A stretch of DNA of 64,000 nt from Xiphophorus maculatus (GCF_002775205.1 NC_036453.1:30357213-30421212); one strand, 5' to 3'; shown: positions 25,701 through 38,205, counted from the first letter of the stretch. A program made the numbers and translations. The notes: generated from the letters alone by a model not told the origin.

Positions 25701-28700
25701 AAGTCGATGGTAAAATCCGACTTCAGATTCTCAGACTGAATCCGCTCAGCCAGTCTGAAACACAAAAGAGATTATGCAAGCTTTACTGCTTGAGGATGAT
25801 GAAACCAGGCAGTGAAAGGCACAGAAAATGAATTAATTAAACAGAAATTAGCTTTTGGAGGGGGTTAGCTTTCAGCAAATCTGAAGGTTGAGACTGCATC
25901 CAGTAAGTGAGTGATCTGTCAATAATTTAATAGTGGTTTTGAAGAGTAATGTGAAGAATTTATGAGCACTCACTTTTTTATTAGAGAAGGGACTCTAATT
26001 GATACTCATAAAGTTGTTAATTTTAGAGAAAAATAAAATAAAGAGCTTAATGTGGTGGAAGAAGCCTGGAGGAAAGGACTGGAACAGGTAATTTTCACAC
26101 ATTTTCAAACACGACAGACTAGCTCACACACCTTTGGTGCAGCGCAGCACTTAAAGCCCAACCAGCTGCTGGGTCAGGGTAACCAAAAGAAGTGGGGTCT
26201 TCAGAAAAGGCGTAGTGGTGAACAATGGAGGGTTTGTTGTCATGGAGACGCTGACCCAAAAACCATTCCTGTAAATAAGAAAATGGGAAAAAGATTTCAA
26301 AGATACTGTCTGTAATCCACATCCAGTCTTTCGTCGATAAACAATAAAATAAAAGTCTCACCTCTTGAACCGGATATCTCTTAAGAACATTTTGTAGAAC
26401 ATGCAAAATAACCATCGTTTCCTCTTCTATGAACAAAAACCAGGATGCCGATTCTCCATAAATAGCAGAGAGACTGGAAAGATGTCCAGGAAGTTAATAA
26501 GTTATTCTCTAAATTTCCCACACAGGAATATTTACAACGAAAGCCTGGACAATAAAACATTTGTGATTTTATGACTTGTTTAACATCGCAATTGGTGCAC
26601 TAAACACTCACAGCGGAAGAACAGGAAGAATGCTCCAGTTTCCTTCATAATCTGACAACTCATGGAGGAGAAGAACCACTGGAAGCCCCTAAGTGGATTA
26701 GAATAAACAGATTGTAGTTCTTAAAAATAATTGAATGTACTTGGAATATAAAGTGTATTAACTTTCTTTTGAATATACAACCTAAACAACTCTTTTTATC
26801 CTTAAACCATAAAAATAACACAAAGAAGTACATCTGGTGCATAAACTATATTAAAAAAAACAACTTTTGAATCAATGCCTGACATTTTTAGACATGCATG
26901 TCCAATTTACCACTAGGAGGTGCTGTTCTGCAAAAGAGTGGTGCTGTTATCCAAAAGTTGTAAACATTTTTACGCAGACTGTATTTAGCATATTAAAAAT
27001 AAAAGGTTAGTTAGATTTAAAATTTTAGGCTTATTGTTAAAAAGCAGTGCACCAGTGGCTTCAGTGTGAGAGTAGATGATTACAGAGGCCTGATGATTCA
27101 ATGAGCAAACATCCAAAATGTGTATTTACTTTAATTTAGCTCAATTTAACTTTAATCTGTTTTTCCCTAAAATTTGTATAATTTAGATTATTTAGAATCT
27201 AAATTATTATAGATTAACCTTTGAACTAATTTATTAATATTTAAAGATGTCCTATACAACAAAATAGGTCATCTATATTTTCAAAAACAGGTTATCATTT
27301 ATATTTTCATCAGTAACGCTATTACCATTATGTTCCAGGAAAAAAAATACATATGGATTAGCAATCTGAAAAAGATGAGGTCCAAAGCACGCATAGGAGC
27401 CTCTGGTGTATTCCTGTGCAACTGACTATATATCACAGAAAGGAAAAATCATGCACAAATAGACTGAATTTTAAAAGAATCAAAATGGCCACAGAGAAAA
27501 ATGTTAAAAATGAGCAAATTCAAGCATGAAATAATCTAATAGTGATGCAATTAATCACAAATATACAGAAAAAGAGGTGTAGAGTTGACAAACTGAGACA
27601 AAAGCAACAAAATTAGATGAAAAATGAGTGCAGCTAAAATGTGACAAAAATAAACAAAAAGCACAGAAATAAATGCAGCCCTCTACCCCTGGCAGATTTA
27701 GGTTCAAATTAATTTGCTAACTTTAGCAACATGTTTGCTAGAAGTAATACTAACATACTGAGGAGGCCCAGGAGGAATCTAATAGACTTTAAAGAGTTGG
27801 AGCTCATCACCAAAGATAAATCATCAAAACATCACAATATCAGTGGAAAGACCATAAAAAAAAGCTACTCAGCAGGTATGTAAAGGGTTTAGTAGCTCTA
27901 ATGTCACCTTTTTTCCTATTGAATAATGAGAAGGGTAAGTAATATTTCACATGCCTTTAAAAAAATTAAATGTAGATAATTTTTTTTAATTAAAACTTAT
28001 TTTATATTGTTCAGTTGTCCTCTGTAAGATACCCATCTTGTTTCCTTTAAAAAACAAACTTCCTAGTTAGATGTTAATAAATATATATACCTAAGTCTAC
28101 TAGAGGTATGAATAATATTGAACTCATCTGTGAAAAACATTTTTCCCTTCGCACTACATCTTTGGATTATCTTTGTAACGTTTATAGACTAAGCAGAGAC
28201 TTTGTGGGTTCACTTTTAGTTTCCAGCTTTAAAAGGAATAAAAGACTTTTGAACTAATCCACAGTCTTTAACAATGAAGCCTGTAGTCAAGTCTGAGTGA
28301 ATTACACCTGAGAAGTAAACTAAAGTGTACAACAGTCAGAGAAGAGCCATTCAAATATAAACCAGTGTTCTAAACTCCCTGTCCAAAAAAGAATGAAAAA
28401 CAATGACATGTTGGATTAAATCATATGAACCGAGCCGAAGCTGAGATATTGTCTTCTAAATTGACCCACACAGCACTCAACATCCTTTCTCAGCAATTTC
28501 TTAATTAAGAACATCTTTATAGTCTGCTTCTGATGTGGAGCTTTGAGCCAGTTATGCTGTCATTTGGACCGAAGCTACTATATTTGATCACCTTCCTTAT
28601 AAAATGACTAATGTGGAAAATCTCACAAATCTTCTCCCAGTACCCATTTATAGGCCTAATGTTTTATCAGAATCTGACAGAATATGCAGCTAATTATGGA

Positions 28701-31700
28701 TCTAATAAATGACTGAACATTGCTTTCCCGTCTGATATCAATCACTTAATCTAAGTCACAGACGACTCTTCACTCTAAGACTTGGATTTGCATAAAAAAA
28801 TGAAAGTTTTCAGGCTCCAGAGATTGCCAACAGACATATGACAAGACAAAACAAAACGACACCAGTGAGTACATCTGGTTACGTGGCTTTAAAAACTGGA
28901 AGAATCCAATAGCAGATTATACAGAGCACTACTTTGCTCTGTATATTTCCATAAACACATTGCATTTGAATCAGCCAACCTCCGATTAGGTTACCTAACA
29001 CACTGGATGAGAATGAAGAGACTACATGATGATAAATAAGCATTTTGATATTTTTACTCATTGGATTTTGAATAAAAATTCAACATTTAAGCAGCTAAGC
29101 TAACCCAAGGTGTCGGCCTCCTCTTCGTACTCTTGACAAGCAGCAAACATCTGTTTGCAGCTTTCAAGTTTACATTTATTTGAGTGAAAACAAGTTACCT
29201 GATAGACCATTTTATTTCAAAAAAATAAAAAATAAAACATTTTTTACTTGGCCTTTGGTGCAAAGATTTAATCATGTTCCAACTGAACAAGTAAGACAAG
29301 TACGAGATTTACATTCGGAAGGAATATTGGTTCATAGTTTTTAATTTACATGACTTGGTTTATGAGTGCACAAACACATGAGGACTAAATGATGCGGCTG
29401 AAAAGATGCAGACCAAAAACGTTTAATTACAGCTGGTAAGGCATGAATAATCTCATTATAAATCAGTGAGGAGATCTTTGTTTCCTTATAAATGATAAGT
29501 TGATATGCTGTGCATATTTTAGTTTCAACATTAACCCAGTAGTTTCACAGCCCTTTAAAAGGAAAAAAATATATATAACTATATTAGAGAGAAAGTGTTT
29601 GTCACATTTAATGCCTCTTCAAAATTAAAACAAACATCCAGTTAAATTTGTCAGTAAATGAACACACAACGCAAAACCTCCTCTACAATGGAGAGCCCAT
29701 CAAGCAGAGGCAGGTATTACATCTTGGAAAAGCGACACAGTCTGTCAAGGCAACATGTTCACATCAGATGTGCTGGTCGTGAGATTCTCAGCACGTCTCT
29801 GAGCACTTCTGGAAGATGTAGCACCCATTACCGCCGCGAACAACTCTGTAGGAGAACATGAAAGGTTTCCCCTTTTTCTGCATGAAAAAATATTCCTCCA
29901 GGCAAGAAAAACTTTTTCTAGCACCTTCCACTCTTTATTTATACACACTTCCACCTGGCAAAGTTATTAAACAGCATGGGAAGGCATTTGATTGTTATGC
30001 TGAGCTTTTTTAAAAGCAAACTGCTCAGTCAGTCAGATTCTGGCTGCCTCTAGTTCAGCCTCCAGTGCTAATGCAAAAAGCTTTGCCGTTATCTTTGACA
30101 AGGATGTTTCCTTTAAATACCATATTAAATAGGTTTTTTAGACATCTTTGTCTCATCTGTGCAATATTGCCAGTCTATGTGCTGCAACTGAGTGATGCTA
30201 ATCTTTATTATCAGGAAGCCCAAGTGAGCCAAACGTCTTCAGCTTCTCCAAAAACTTATCACCATATTTCTTAAATTTTAGCTCCTTTTTATTGTGTTTG
30301 TTTGCTTTGGGTTTCTGCTAATCCTTCCCAGACCCCCAATTCACTGATACTGAGCAGCAGATGGCCGAGTTTACTGAGCCAGGTTCTGTTACAGGGTTTC
30401 CTGCTAAAAAGGAATCGTTATTTTCCACCAAATGAGAGATTACTGGACTTCCTTGGATAATGTTTTAGTATTAGGTTTTAAAAATACACTGTGGTATCGT
30501 GTGAGCATTCTTTATTATGTTTATCCACAAAGGATTAAGTGTTTTGCGATAATGCTACCACTAGGGGGTAGTATTGTCATATTGAGGCTGTATTTTGCAT
30601 CTTTTCATTCTGCAGATATGATTTTAGAGTCATCCTTCTGCTGGTGTGAGACAATGCCTGTTACACATTTAGAAATACATTTCTGACCTGGCCCCAGATG
30701 GTGTGCCACGTTTTCTTTTTTCCAAAATTAGAAGTTACCACAAATGGCATTGGGCTGAATTTCTTGTTTGCATAATATTGCATAAAGATAAATTGAATTT
30801 GAGTCTGTCTATATGATTGGTCTGAATTGATAATGAATGCCTGTACAAAACATTTTTCTTAATATTACATTTTTGTAAATTATTGTGATATAAGGGAAAA
30901 TAAATTGAACTAAACTCAAATAAATTTCTTTAGAGAGAAGCACAACAAGTTGAAACGGAAAAGTTTGAAAAAGTGGTACAGAAACGTCTTTCTATATTGA
31001 CATAATTTTTGTTGTTTTGACATTTCACTAATGATTACTTATTTAAATTAATTTATTATGATGGAAGTTCATCATGTCATGGAGCTTCTTATTTAAACTG
31101 CAGAATATTTTAAAGAGTGGCTGCGTTGACACCAAAGTGATTCTTGGTACTCACTATCCCTGAAGTTCAAGTCCTGTTTCTCATAACCCACACATTCTGT
31201 CTCAGGATGAAGTTGGTGTGTAAATCACCAAAAACATATGGTTCTTGAAAACAAAAATCTCAGGGTTGTCAAAGTCAATCACTGCTTCCAGTAGGCTGCC
31301 ATGTAACAGTTCTTTGATGTTCTTACAAACACACCACTTGAGGCTGAAAGGTTTCCAGCTGGCAAACCACATTTATTGTTTACAAGCTGAAGTGATCGTA
31401 GATGACACCACCCCACCGAGAGGTTACAAGATTACAAAAAGAGTTTGTTCAAGTTTCAGAAGTGAAATGTAAGATTTAGAACTTTCAGACCTATACAAAT
31501 TACAAAAAAAAAACTAACCAATAAACTAGTTAATGGTTTATGTCTAACAGAAGTGAAATGCCATGTGACTCAGTGCTTTTCAATTAGATTATTCAACTTG
31601 AAAGTCTTTCACTAAGGAGAACATACTGTAGATCAGCATGTTGCAACAAGGTGGATCCCATACACAAGTACAGGTGAGCAATGTATTAATTCAAACTATT

Positions 31701-33789
31701 AGAGCCATGGTTTTTCAAATGCCTTATGCACCTCTGTTATGTTTTACCCATTAACTCAATGATATTAACTTCACGCCTGTTAGCCAACATCTTAAAACCT
31801 TGTTTTAATAGGAACCATCAATAAAATACACTTTTCTAATGACAAAGGAACTGTAAGAAATTGTGAAAAAATATTTCAGATTCCATCCCCTAAACTAGTG
31901 AAAGCTGACTTCGAATTTTTTTTATTTAAGTCATTAAATCTACAGCCATAAATTTTGTCATGTTTTTCGGCTGTCTTGTGTCAAAAACATTGCGCAGACG
32001 ATCGACTTAATTATTCTTAAGCTACACAATTTTGAATTAAGAAGAATTAACTAGACCTTACTGGATGGTGTTTAAAAGAATATACTGATTTTTTCTTTAT
32101 GCCTTTGTCCACTTTTTTACCTTTTATTTTAAGAGATAACATTTTATATCTTGGAGTACTTTTAATGTGAATGTTTTGATCAATATTATATTTTACTTCA
32201 ACTACAGAAGGAAAATATTTTAATGGTTTCAACACAAACCTGAAGACCAAACATCAGAATTAAAATGTCTTACAATGTAGAATCAGCCAAGGCAGCAGCA
32301 ATTAGTGCATCATGACACATATGGAAATTCATTTTTCACTGGATCTTGTAATAAGCATCAAACCACCCACAACTTTTTTGTTACTGAAACTGTAGGAGGG
32401 ATGTATAAACATCTCAAGCAAACATCAAGTTCTAAACTCTGAGTCCTTAATTGCTCAAAATATATTACCTCCCCGAGATTAGCTGCATCCTGCAGAATCT
32501 TTTCCTTCCTTTGGTAACCACGTTGGGCATGGAAGGAGTTCTTCTGACTCTGAATCACTATTACCAACTCCTCCAGCACTGTCCAGAAAAAGTGAAATCC
32601 AGAAAACAAAAAAAATAAGAATATTAAATTCCAGGTTTACACTCACTCATATTTAGGCCTTTAAATATAACATGCAGACATAGAATAGAATAGAATAGAA
32701 TAGAATAGAATAGAATAGAATAGAAACAGCTTTTAATGTCTCACTAAGGAGAAATTCAGGCATAACAGCAAAATCAGATATTAAGGTTCACACAAAAAGT
32801 TCTTAAAGTGTTAAAACAATATATAAAAACAAGATTAACAATAGCATAGTAATAATATGCAGTACAAGCTATGACATAAAAAATACCGTGCAGTTATTAG
32901 AAATAAAAATAGACTGACGATCCAAGAGATGTGCAACAGAGTTAGATTACTTTTCAAAAATATAGTGCAATGTAAAATATGAGGAGTATTTTATGAAGTC
33001 CAATCTAACTTTCAGCAAGAAAAGCTATCAGCCTATTCTTTAAATCCTCAAGCTAGTCTTTGAGTTCCAAGTTTCAAACTTATGGCACAGAGATTTTCAT
33101 TTAAACTCTGCCACCCTAGGAAAATAGAAATCTACAGCAACAAAACTTCAGGAGGAAATTAAAATGCTGTTCATGCTCTCCATGAAACTGATTTCATTTT
33201 CTAAATGACTGTTTTCTACAAAACATCAAATCACTTGGAACTAAACACCACACTCACCAGCAGAGCCCTGTGCAGGCTGATCCTCGTGATTTGAAGCCTG
33301 CAGGGAGGCACAAGGAAACACATTAGGTGTGACACAAACCACAGTGTTAAAAAAATGTGCATTGGTAAGTTACTTTTACTAAATTAATGTCTGGAGATTA
33401 ATTTCTATCATAAACATTTTTATAATTCAAAAATCTGGCAGAAGAATGAACTACCTTCATCATAAACTTGAAAAAACTATATTTCTGTTTCTTGTATTAG
33501 GAAGCAATTAGCACCAAAATAACTGCACTTCAATAAACAACTACAATAAAAACTACTGGGAGCTAATAATGACAGCAGTCTATTTAATTTCAATTCAAAT
33601 AACTTTCAACTTACAATGTACTATATGCCGTACTTAATAGTAGGTGTAGTTTTAGAGAACCATGCTTTTAACCATGCTTCTGCTAATAAGGGAGGTAACA
33701 GTAAATCTTATTATCAGTGGAAATATTTTGAACTGACACCCATCATACCAGTTCTTGGTTAATCTCACTCTACTTACCAAGGTGACTGG

Positions 33790-33839
<50 letters not shown>

Positions 33840-34676
33840 TTTTTTTGTTGTTTTTTTCACTAGTACCAGAGTACAGGGGCTTTAATACACATGTTGACCA
33901 CACTTCTCACATTTTATTTGTTTAAAAAGGTGCAAAAACTCAGGGATTCATGGTTTTGTGAGACATTGTATCATCACCAGTTTTAAAATAATGCTTTAAA
34001 AAGAAAGTTAATTCAAATTCAGTAACAGGCACAGCATATTGACTACACTCAAAGCCTCGAATGGGCAAAAACCCCATCAGCAATAATCATTAAATCTTGA
34101 ACCTTCCACATGGTTTTAAAATAAACATCTAGTAAATTCTTGCAAGCAAAGGAAATATTTCCAATGCGTTTAAAAAACAATGTCCACAGCTATTAAAATG
34201 TTTAACGTTTATATTGATATTTTTTTCATATTTATAGTGATTTAAAGGGGGGGGGGGGGGGGGAACCCAAATATATATTTAGAAATATGCAAAAAATTTG
34301 GCATTAAGTTTTCAACCACTACAGAGGAATAATTTCCTTTTCTTTTAACATAGTAAAATTAAAGAAAAAACTACAATTCAATCAACAATACAGTGAACCT
34401 TTTGAATGAATTAAACTGATAAGAATATGACCAAAAATATGTTTCAGACGTCCTAATTAAAATTAGAACCGACGTAGTTTAACTATATTTTAATAGCAAC
34501 TTTAACTTTGAAGTTTATATCAACGCCACTTCCGCTCGTTAGCCGACAGTTTACCGAAGTGTTTCCAGCTTGGTGTAGCGAGTTAGCTAACGCTGACTGA
34601 GTGCAATTACAGCATTTACTGCACTTACCGAGCCAAAGAAAAAACACAGCGACCAGTTCACAGCCATTAACCACAT
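13784..34676 (-). CDS. b3glct: Beta-1,3-glucosyltransferase (B3GLCT)
   Basis: ER enzyme that adds glucose from UDP-glucose to O-linked fucose on properly folded thrombospondin type 1 repeats; human loss causes Peters-plus syndrome. Coding exons, 5' to 3': 34629-34676, 33258-33297, 32469-32578, 26612-26688, 26362-26473, 26132-26268, 25691-25754, 24824-24940, 23386-23455, 21056-21169, 16998-17097, 15852-15971, 14346-14490, 13784-13918. All junctions are GT-AG and in phase, giving 462 aa (human 498). The start chosen, [16 protein letters not shown], is a hydrophobic signal peptide and the only frame that splices in phase to exon 2. An ATG 13 nt upstream is out of phase. Diagnostic segments are [11 protein letters not shown] (about 40), [10 protein letters not shown] (131), [18 protein letters not shown], the metal/UDP-binding DDD (324-326) in [33 protein letters not shown] and ISFHKHW. 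It ends in KDEL, a stronger canonical ER-retention signal than the REEL I recall in human. The N-terminus and C-terminus are shorter than in human, which accounts for most of the length difference. Exon 2 (40 nt) is the least certain. Confidence 0.96.
14491..20570. other. b3glct introns 10-13, partly repetitive
   Basis: Apart from the exons at 15852-15971 and 16998-17097, this is intron. About 14670-14720 resembles the 3' end of a Tc1 element (AAGGGGTCAAACACTTTTTTC). About 16110-16235 resembles a common fish repeat (GTAATAAGATATTTGCACT, ACTTGGTAAGATTTTGTGTT). About 15781-15818 has a loose ATACAATCC ... GGATTGTAT inverted pair. No nested gene was seen. Confidence 0.4.
17661..17956. mobile_element. 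Degenerate DNA element with ATCAGGCA termini
   Basis: The left end reads CTGATCAGGCATAACATTAT followed by GGCCA. The right end, inverted, reads ATCAGGCAAACATTATGACT followed by AGGGCCA. This gives imperfect terminal inverted repeats of roughly 25 bp around a 300-bp body, inside intron 10 of b3glct. The phrase is a common interspersed motif in fish genomes. No transposase frame remains; the superfamily is not determined. Confidence 0.55.
20571..20740. mobile_element. Partial hAT-like element copy
   Basis: It begins at about 20562 with CAGTGCTCCCTAACATTCA, then GGCCCCACTGGCAGCATGTT and AGTGTCCCTGATCC. This parallels the element at 50911-51133 (CAGTGCTTCTCAATTTCAGT, GGCCCCCTGC, GCATGTTTTAGATGTGTCTC). 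The right end is eroded. It lies in intron 10 of b3glct. Confidence 0.5.
21906..22112 (+). repeat. CCATCCATCCATTTTCT-type interspersed repeat
   Basis: It begins with (CCAT)n followed by TTTTCTAACACCC, then GGTGCTGGTGCTTATCCCC, GGCGAGAGGCGGGGTCACCC, TGGACAGGTCGCCAGTCTG, CAGGGCAACACAGAGACAGA and CACACCTAGGGAGAATTTAG. This is one of the commonest repeat tails in teleost genomes, probably a LINE 3' region. It lies in intron 9 of b3glct, about 50 bp from the strong cryptic exon at 22160-22208. Confidence 0.8.
22160..22208 (-). other. Candidate cryptic/poison exon in b3glct intron 9
   Basis: On the minus strand a pyrimidine tract (TTGTTTCTTCCAG) precedes 49 nt of GC-rich sequence that ends GACGTG followed by GTAAGTGTC, a consensus donor. 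Read in the phase of exon 9 it is open and encodes [16 protein letters not shown]. Because 49 is not a multiple of 3, inclusion shifts exon 10 and meets TAG within it, far enough from the next junction to predict nonsense-mediated decay. The segment is absent from the B3GLCT family alignment I recall, so the main transcript should skip it. Usage is unknown without RNA data. Confidence 0.45.
23860..24190 (+). mobile_element. Tc1/mariner remnant
   Basis: The text TCAATGTATTTTACTAAGAT, TTTATGTGACAGACTGACAC and AAAGTAGCAAATAAATGTTT follows the inner terminal region of common fish Tc1 elements closely. No transposase frame survives. It lies in intron 8 of b3glct. A second Tc1-like 3' end (AAGGGGTGAAAATACTTTTG) occurs at about 25437-25465 in intron 7. 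Confidence 0.6.
26689..32468. other. b3glct intron 3, mostly unassigned
   Basis: This 5.8-kb intron between coding exons 3 and 4 is AT-rich. Beyond the LINE fragment at about 29990-30460 I see no exon, RNA gene or intact transposon. The short open frames in it have no recognised similarity. Confidence 0.45.
29990..30460 (+). mobile_element. LINE fragment (Rex1/L2-like) with 3' tail
   Basis: About 30085-30180 reads [15 protein letters not shown] and, after a stop, LSHLCNIA. This is the conserved segment after the reverse transcriptase of fish LINEs (LGVxFDxDLSFxxHI ... FHLRNI). About 30340-30430 (ACTGAGCCAGGTTCTGTTAC, GGGTTTCCTGCTAAAAAGGA) matches the widespread 3' tail linked with such elements. 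It is broken by stops and inactive. Confidence 0.65.
32681..32900. repeat. (TAGAA)n microsatellite with LINE-like tail
   Basis: About nine TAGAA units at 32681-32725 are followed by CAGCTTTTAATGTCTCACTA and AGGAGAAATTCAGGCATAAC, a combination seen where fish LINE 3' ends carry a pentanucleotide tail. It lies in intron 2 of b3glct and is probably polymorphic in length. Confidence 0.7.
33792..33836. repeat. (TA)n microsatellite
   Basis: About 22 uninterrupted TA units in intron 1 of b3glct. Slippage variation and hairpin extrusion are expected. The flanks are unique sequence. Confidence 0.97.
34247..34263. repeat. G17 homopolymer
   Basis: Seventeen consecutive G on the plus strand (C on the b3glct sense strand) lie about 365 bp into b3glct intron 1. 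The tract could form a G-quadruplex on the non-sense strand, and is a likely site of length polymorphism or sequencing error. Confidence 0.95.
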
Positions 34677-34689
34677 TATGCTGAGACAT

Positions 34690-37324
34690 GATAGCCGTGG
34701 CTGCTGCTTTACCGACCGGGGACAGGCTTACATCATTCCTGAGCTGTAAGGAGCTGCCGGTCCACTAGCCTGTAAAGCGAGGGTTAGTTACTGCGACGTT
34801 GTAGCGGCCTCTAGTGTACGTTGTCATATGTGAAAATCACTATAGTTCAAGTTTGAATGCCTTGCCAATGAAGCCTCCGACTCCCCTCGATGTTTTTCAC
34901 TCCAACGGTGATTGATTTCAGCTGCATTCAGGCGTAATATACAGAAAGTGAAAAAGAACAATTATAAAAGAAAATCATTAAGCCTATTCTAAGTCAGGCG
35001 TTTTGACTTGAATACATAGAGAAAACCTTTCTCTATTTAATGGGCCACATTACTCTACTGCAGCGATAAAGGACTGTGCTCCCCAGCTATGTAGGATTCT
35101 GCAGCACTTATAAAACTTTGACCTAACCAGGTTCCTGTGCTTTGGAGGACATCCGACCTGCTGGCCTACCATCACACGTTCTAAAATTCCTGGAAGGCAT
35201 TGGCCCCTCTGAAAAAGAATTTAATCAACTTTCAGGACCAACTGCAGTTAGAATATCACGTATGTTGGGAATTAAATGCACCATCACACACCTGCTTTAA
35301 CAGCCCCAGCCTCTTGACAGCATAAAACTCCAGAAATACTGTTTTGGCTTTTAGTTTTCATATAACATCCCTGTATTTTCACTAGCTGTCCCTTTGAAGA
35401 CTGCCCATGCTTTTAAATCTGCTGCCATCTCAAGGATTAGAGATACTCCTCATTTGGGAACAATTTCCTTATATGTGGATATACGAGACAGATGACTTGA
35501 AATAAGTAAAGTATAAGGTTAAACTTTAAAAGACATCAAGCAGGAGCTGGACTTGGTTTGGTTTTCCCCTCTTAGACGTTTTGCAATTATGCACTTTGAA
35601 ACAAACATCTTCTTACATGTTGGGAAGGAAAATTACTAACATACTGGTGATGATTACCTTAAATCACTGACAGAGGCAGTCATAAAAAAAAACATGCTTA
35701 ATGTCATGGTTAGTGCAGCAATTTTCTTTATCTGAAAGAGACAAAAGCTGAGATATTTGACTATAACATTCAGCATTGAACTTGCTGTAAAGCAAATACA
35801 GCTTACCAAAACAAACATTTGTGTCAAACACATTGATGGGTTATAAATGACCTGTGCTTATTATTAGCCAATGAAACTAACATAAACTCTAGATTATCTA
35901 GAGACAAATGTAAAAACATTTGTAAAAACATATGTCCAACATCTGACCTTGCTCCTTGATCATGTAGGAACACAGAACAATTATGTCATAATCAAGCCGC
36001 CAATCTTCAAGAGAATGGCTGACATTTTTAAAAGTGAAGGAGGTGCAATGGTCCAGTCAAAGTCGAGACATGCGCTTGACCTCAGGGTTGTGCTTAATCC
36101 AAAGCCAGGGACCTAGTGGACCAATACAACTTTATGTAAAGACGGTGTTAGGTCAGTAGCAATGAAAAAGACAAATGAGGTCACAGAGAGGACAGTCAGC
36201 TTCCAGTTATTACTGAAAAAAGATAGGTCAACCCAGTGAATCATTAATGATTGGGTGTATCTATATTTACTGACTGTGTCTGCATTCTTATTTTATCACC
36301 AAACATGGTATAACAGTGCAGCATGTGTTTCATCTGAGGATAGATTTATCTAATTAGAAGATTTTTTTATGGTTCACAGCCCCAAACATCCAATAACAAA
36401 ATAATTCTTAATATTTTTTTATATTCTTTGTACATTCAACCACACAGCTTGAGCCTATCTGTGCAAGTTTTTGGTTATCTATGCATCATAATGGAAAACA
36501 AGTCAATTAAAATCTAATGAAGGTCAATTAGTCTTTGCAACGTCTACTCATACGTAGATCAAAATGTTACTCATTTTAATTTCCTTATATCAAAGGATTC
36601 TTGGCACAAAAGAGCTGGCAAAATGTTCACCAGCGGAGCAAACAGAAAAACACTGTTTTGAGTGGTACATATTTTGCATAGGTAAAGTATCAGGTGAAGT
36701 ATCCTATAAAGAAATGAGAGGTGTGTGTACAAAGGCATGGCGTAACACGCAGCAGAGGTAACAAATAAATAAAAGAAGGAATAAAATCAGGCTGGAAAAG
36801 TATAGTGCTTTTAAAGCCAACAGATATTCAAAAATAAAACCCTATCATTTTGCTAGAAATGTGTCAAGAACAAGATTGGAAATAAAACCTAGCGAGGTTT
36901 CACACTAAAACATAAAACACACAAAATTGTGCAATTATGTTAAGATGACTCTGTACTAAATTTTATTTACAGATGTTTACAGCAAACATGAGCTAATTTT
37001 CTTTATAAAAGCTCACCATATTTATTTATTTCTGTACAAAGATTAAGATATACAAAAATTAAGGTGACTGAATAAAAAATTCTGGCAAAAGAATAGGCTT
37101 CACTTGCTTTCACTGGTTTAGTTTCAGAGCAAAATGCCTGATAATTAATAAACAGAACTAGGTCTATTTTTGGAAATGAGCAGGTTTTCTGTTAACTTCC
37201 CCTGCTATTCCACTGTGAAGTGAGATTAAAATCTCACTTGCAACAGAATGGGAGATTAAAATCTCGCTTCACAGACAGTCTGGGCTTTCTCCCATTTACA
37301 CGCATTACCCGGGTAGGATTAGAC
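34690..37324. other. b3glct upstream intergenic region
   Basis: The first 150 bp (34690-34840) is GC/CpG-richer than its surroundings and precedes b3glct exon 1, so the b3glct promoter and 5' UTR must lie here; no TATA box is obvious. The rest shows nothing recognised. A nested palindrome (AAGTGAGATTAAAATCTCACTT, then GAGATTAAAATCTCGCTTCAC) lies at about 37217-37273, just before the hAT-like element. Confidence 0.45.
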
Positions 37325-37548
37325 CAGGGGTGGGCACTCCTGGTCCTCGAGGGCCGGTGTCCTGCAACTTTTAGATGCATCTCTACTTCAACACACCTGA
37401 GTCAAATAATGAGGTCATTAACAGGACTCTGGAGAACTTAACTGCACTTAGGAGGAGATTCAGCTGTTGGATTCAGGTGTGTTAGACCAGGGAGACATCT
37501 AAGAGTTGCAGGACACCGGCCCTCGAGGACCAGGAGTGCCCACCCCTG
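37325..37548. mobile_element. hAT-like MITE, 224 bp, with perfect 8-bp TSD
   Basis: It starts CAGGGGTGGGCACTCCTGGT and ends with the near-perfect inverted copy CCAGGAGTGCCCACCCCTG. The terminal inverted repeats run about 45 bp, including CCTCGAGG and GGCCGGTGTCCTGCAACT. GATTAGAC is duplicated exactly at 37317-37324 and 37549-37556, an 8-bp target duplication as expected for hAT transposition. No transposase is encoded. It is the best preserved of at least five copies of this general family in the window (others near 2405, 20571, 50911 and 59376). Confidence 0.93.
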
Positions 37549-38205
37549 GATTAGACAGTAGTTGTAATTGATGATATCAATTTTCTGCGCTGTTTTAGAA
37601 TTGTTGTGTCTCTGTAGCTTTCGCAATGGCAGTGAAGGAAGTGAACAAAACCATTCAGTCCATGGTGGTCACGCTTCCAAATAATAAATTAACATTAACA
37701 AACGCCTCGTTTGAATCGGCACTTCTATCTTCAGTGTAGGAGAATTATTTACAGCGCAGGCAATTTGCGGTAAGCTTCACAGCGTTGAACTGGCAAATTA
37801 CATACGTCACGGACATACCTTAGCGAGTGCTTAAAATTTAAAACTTCAACAATGTCTAAGCCTCCAGGAAGCAATCGTTTCTCGTAGCAGAGCCCAAACC
37901 CTCTGGAAATGAAGCGTAGTACAAGGGTCTGGTTTAACCTCATTGCATATGTTTCATGGGAAATTAATAGGGAATGATAGGCGTCCCTTTCTGTCTGCTG
38001 AGCCCATAGGGTGCATGTGTGCAGGACAGACAACCTGCACACACACACACACTGCAGGGTGTACCACACCATTCACCCAATGATCAGTGATGATAAGCAC
38101 CAGGTACTCTGCATGGACAAGCTAGTATAGATGATGGATGATTAGTTTATATATTTTTGAATATAAATCGGATCTGTTTATCTCACAAAGTGGCTTAAGA
38201 TGACA

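Noticed and set aside
34483-34689. 68-residue open frame starting MSQHNVVNG as b3glct N-terminus
   Set aside because: Out of phase with exon 2; it runs through the exon-1 donor into intron. The ATG at 34676 is in phase and gives a signal peptide.
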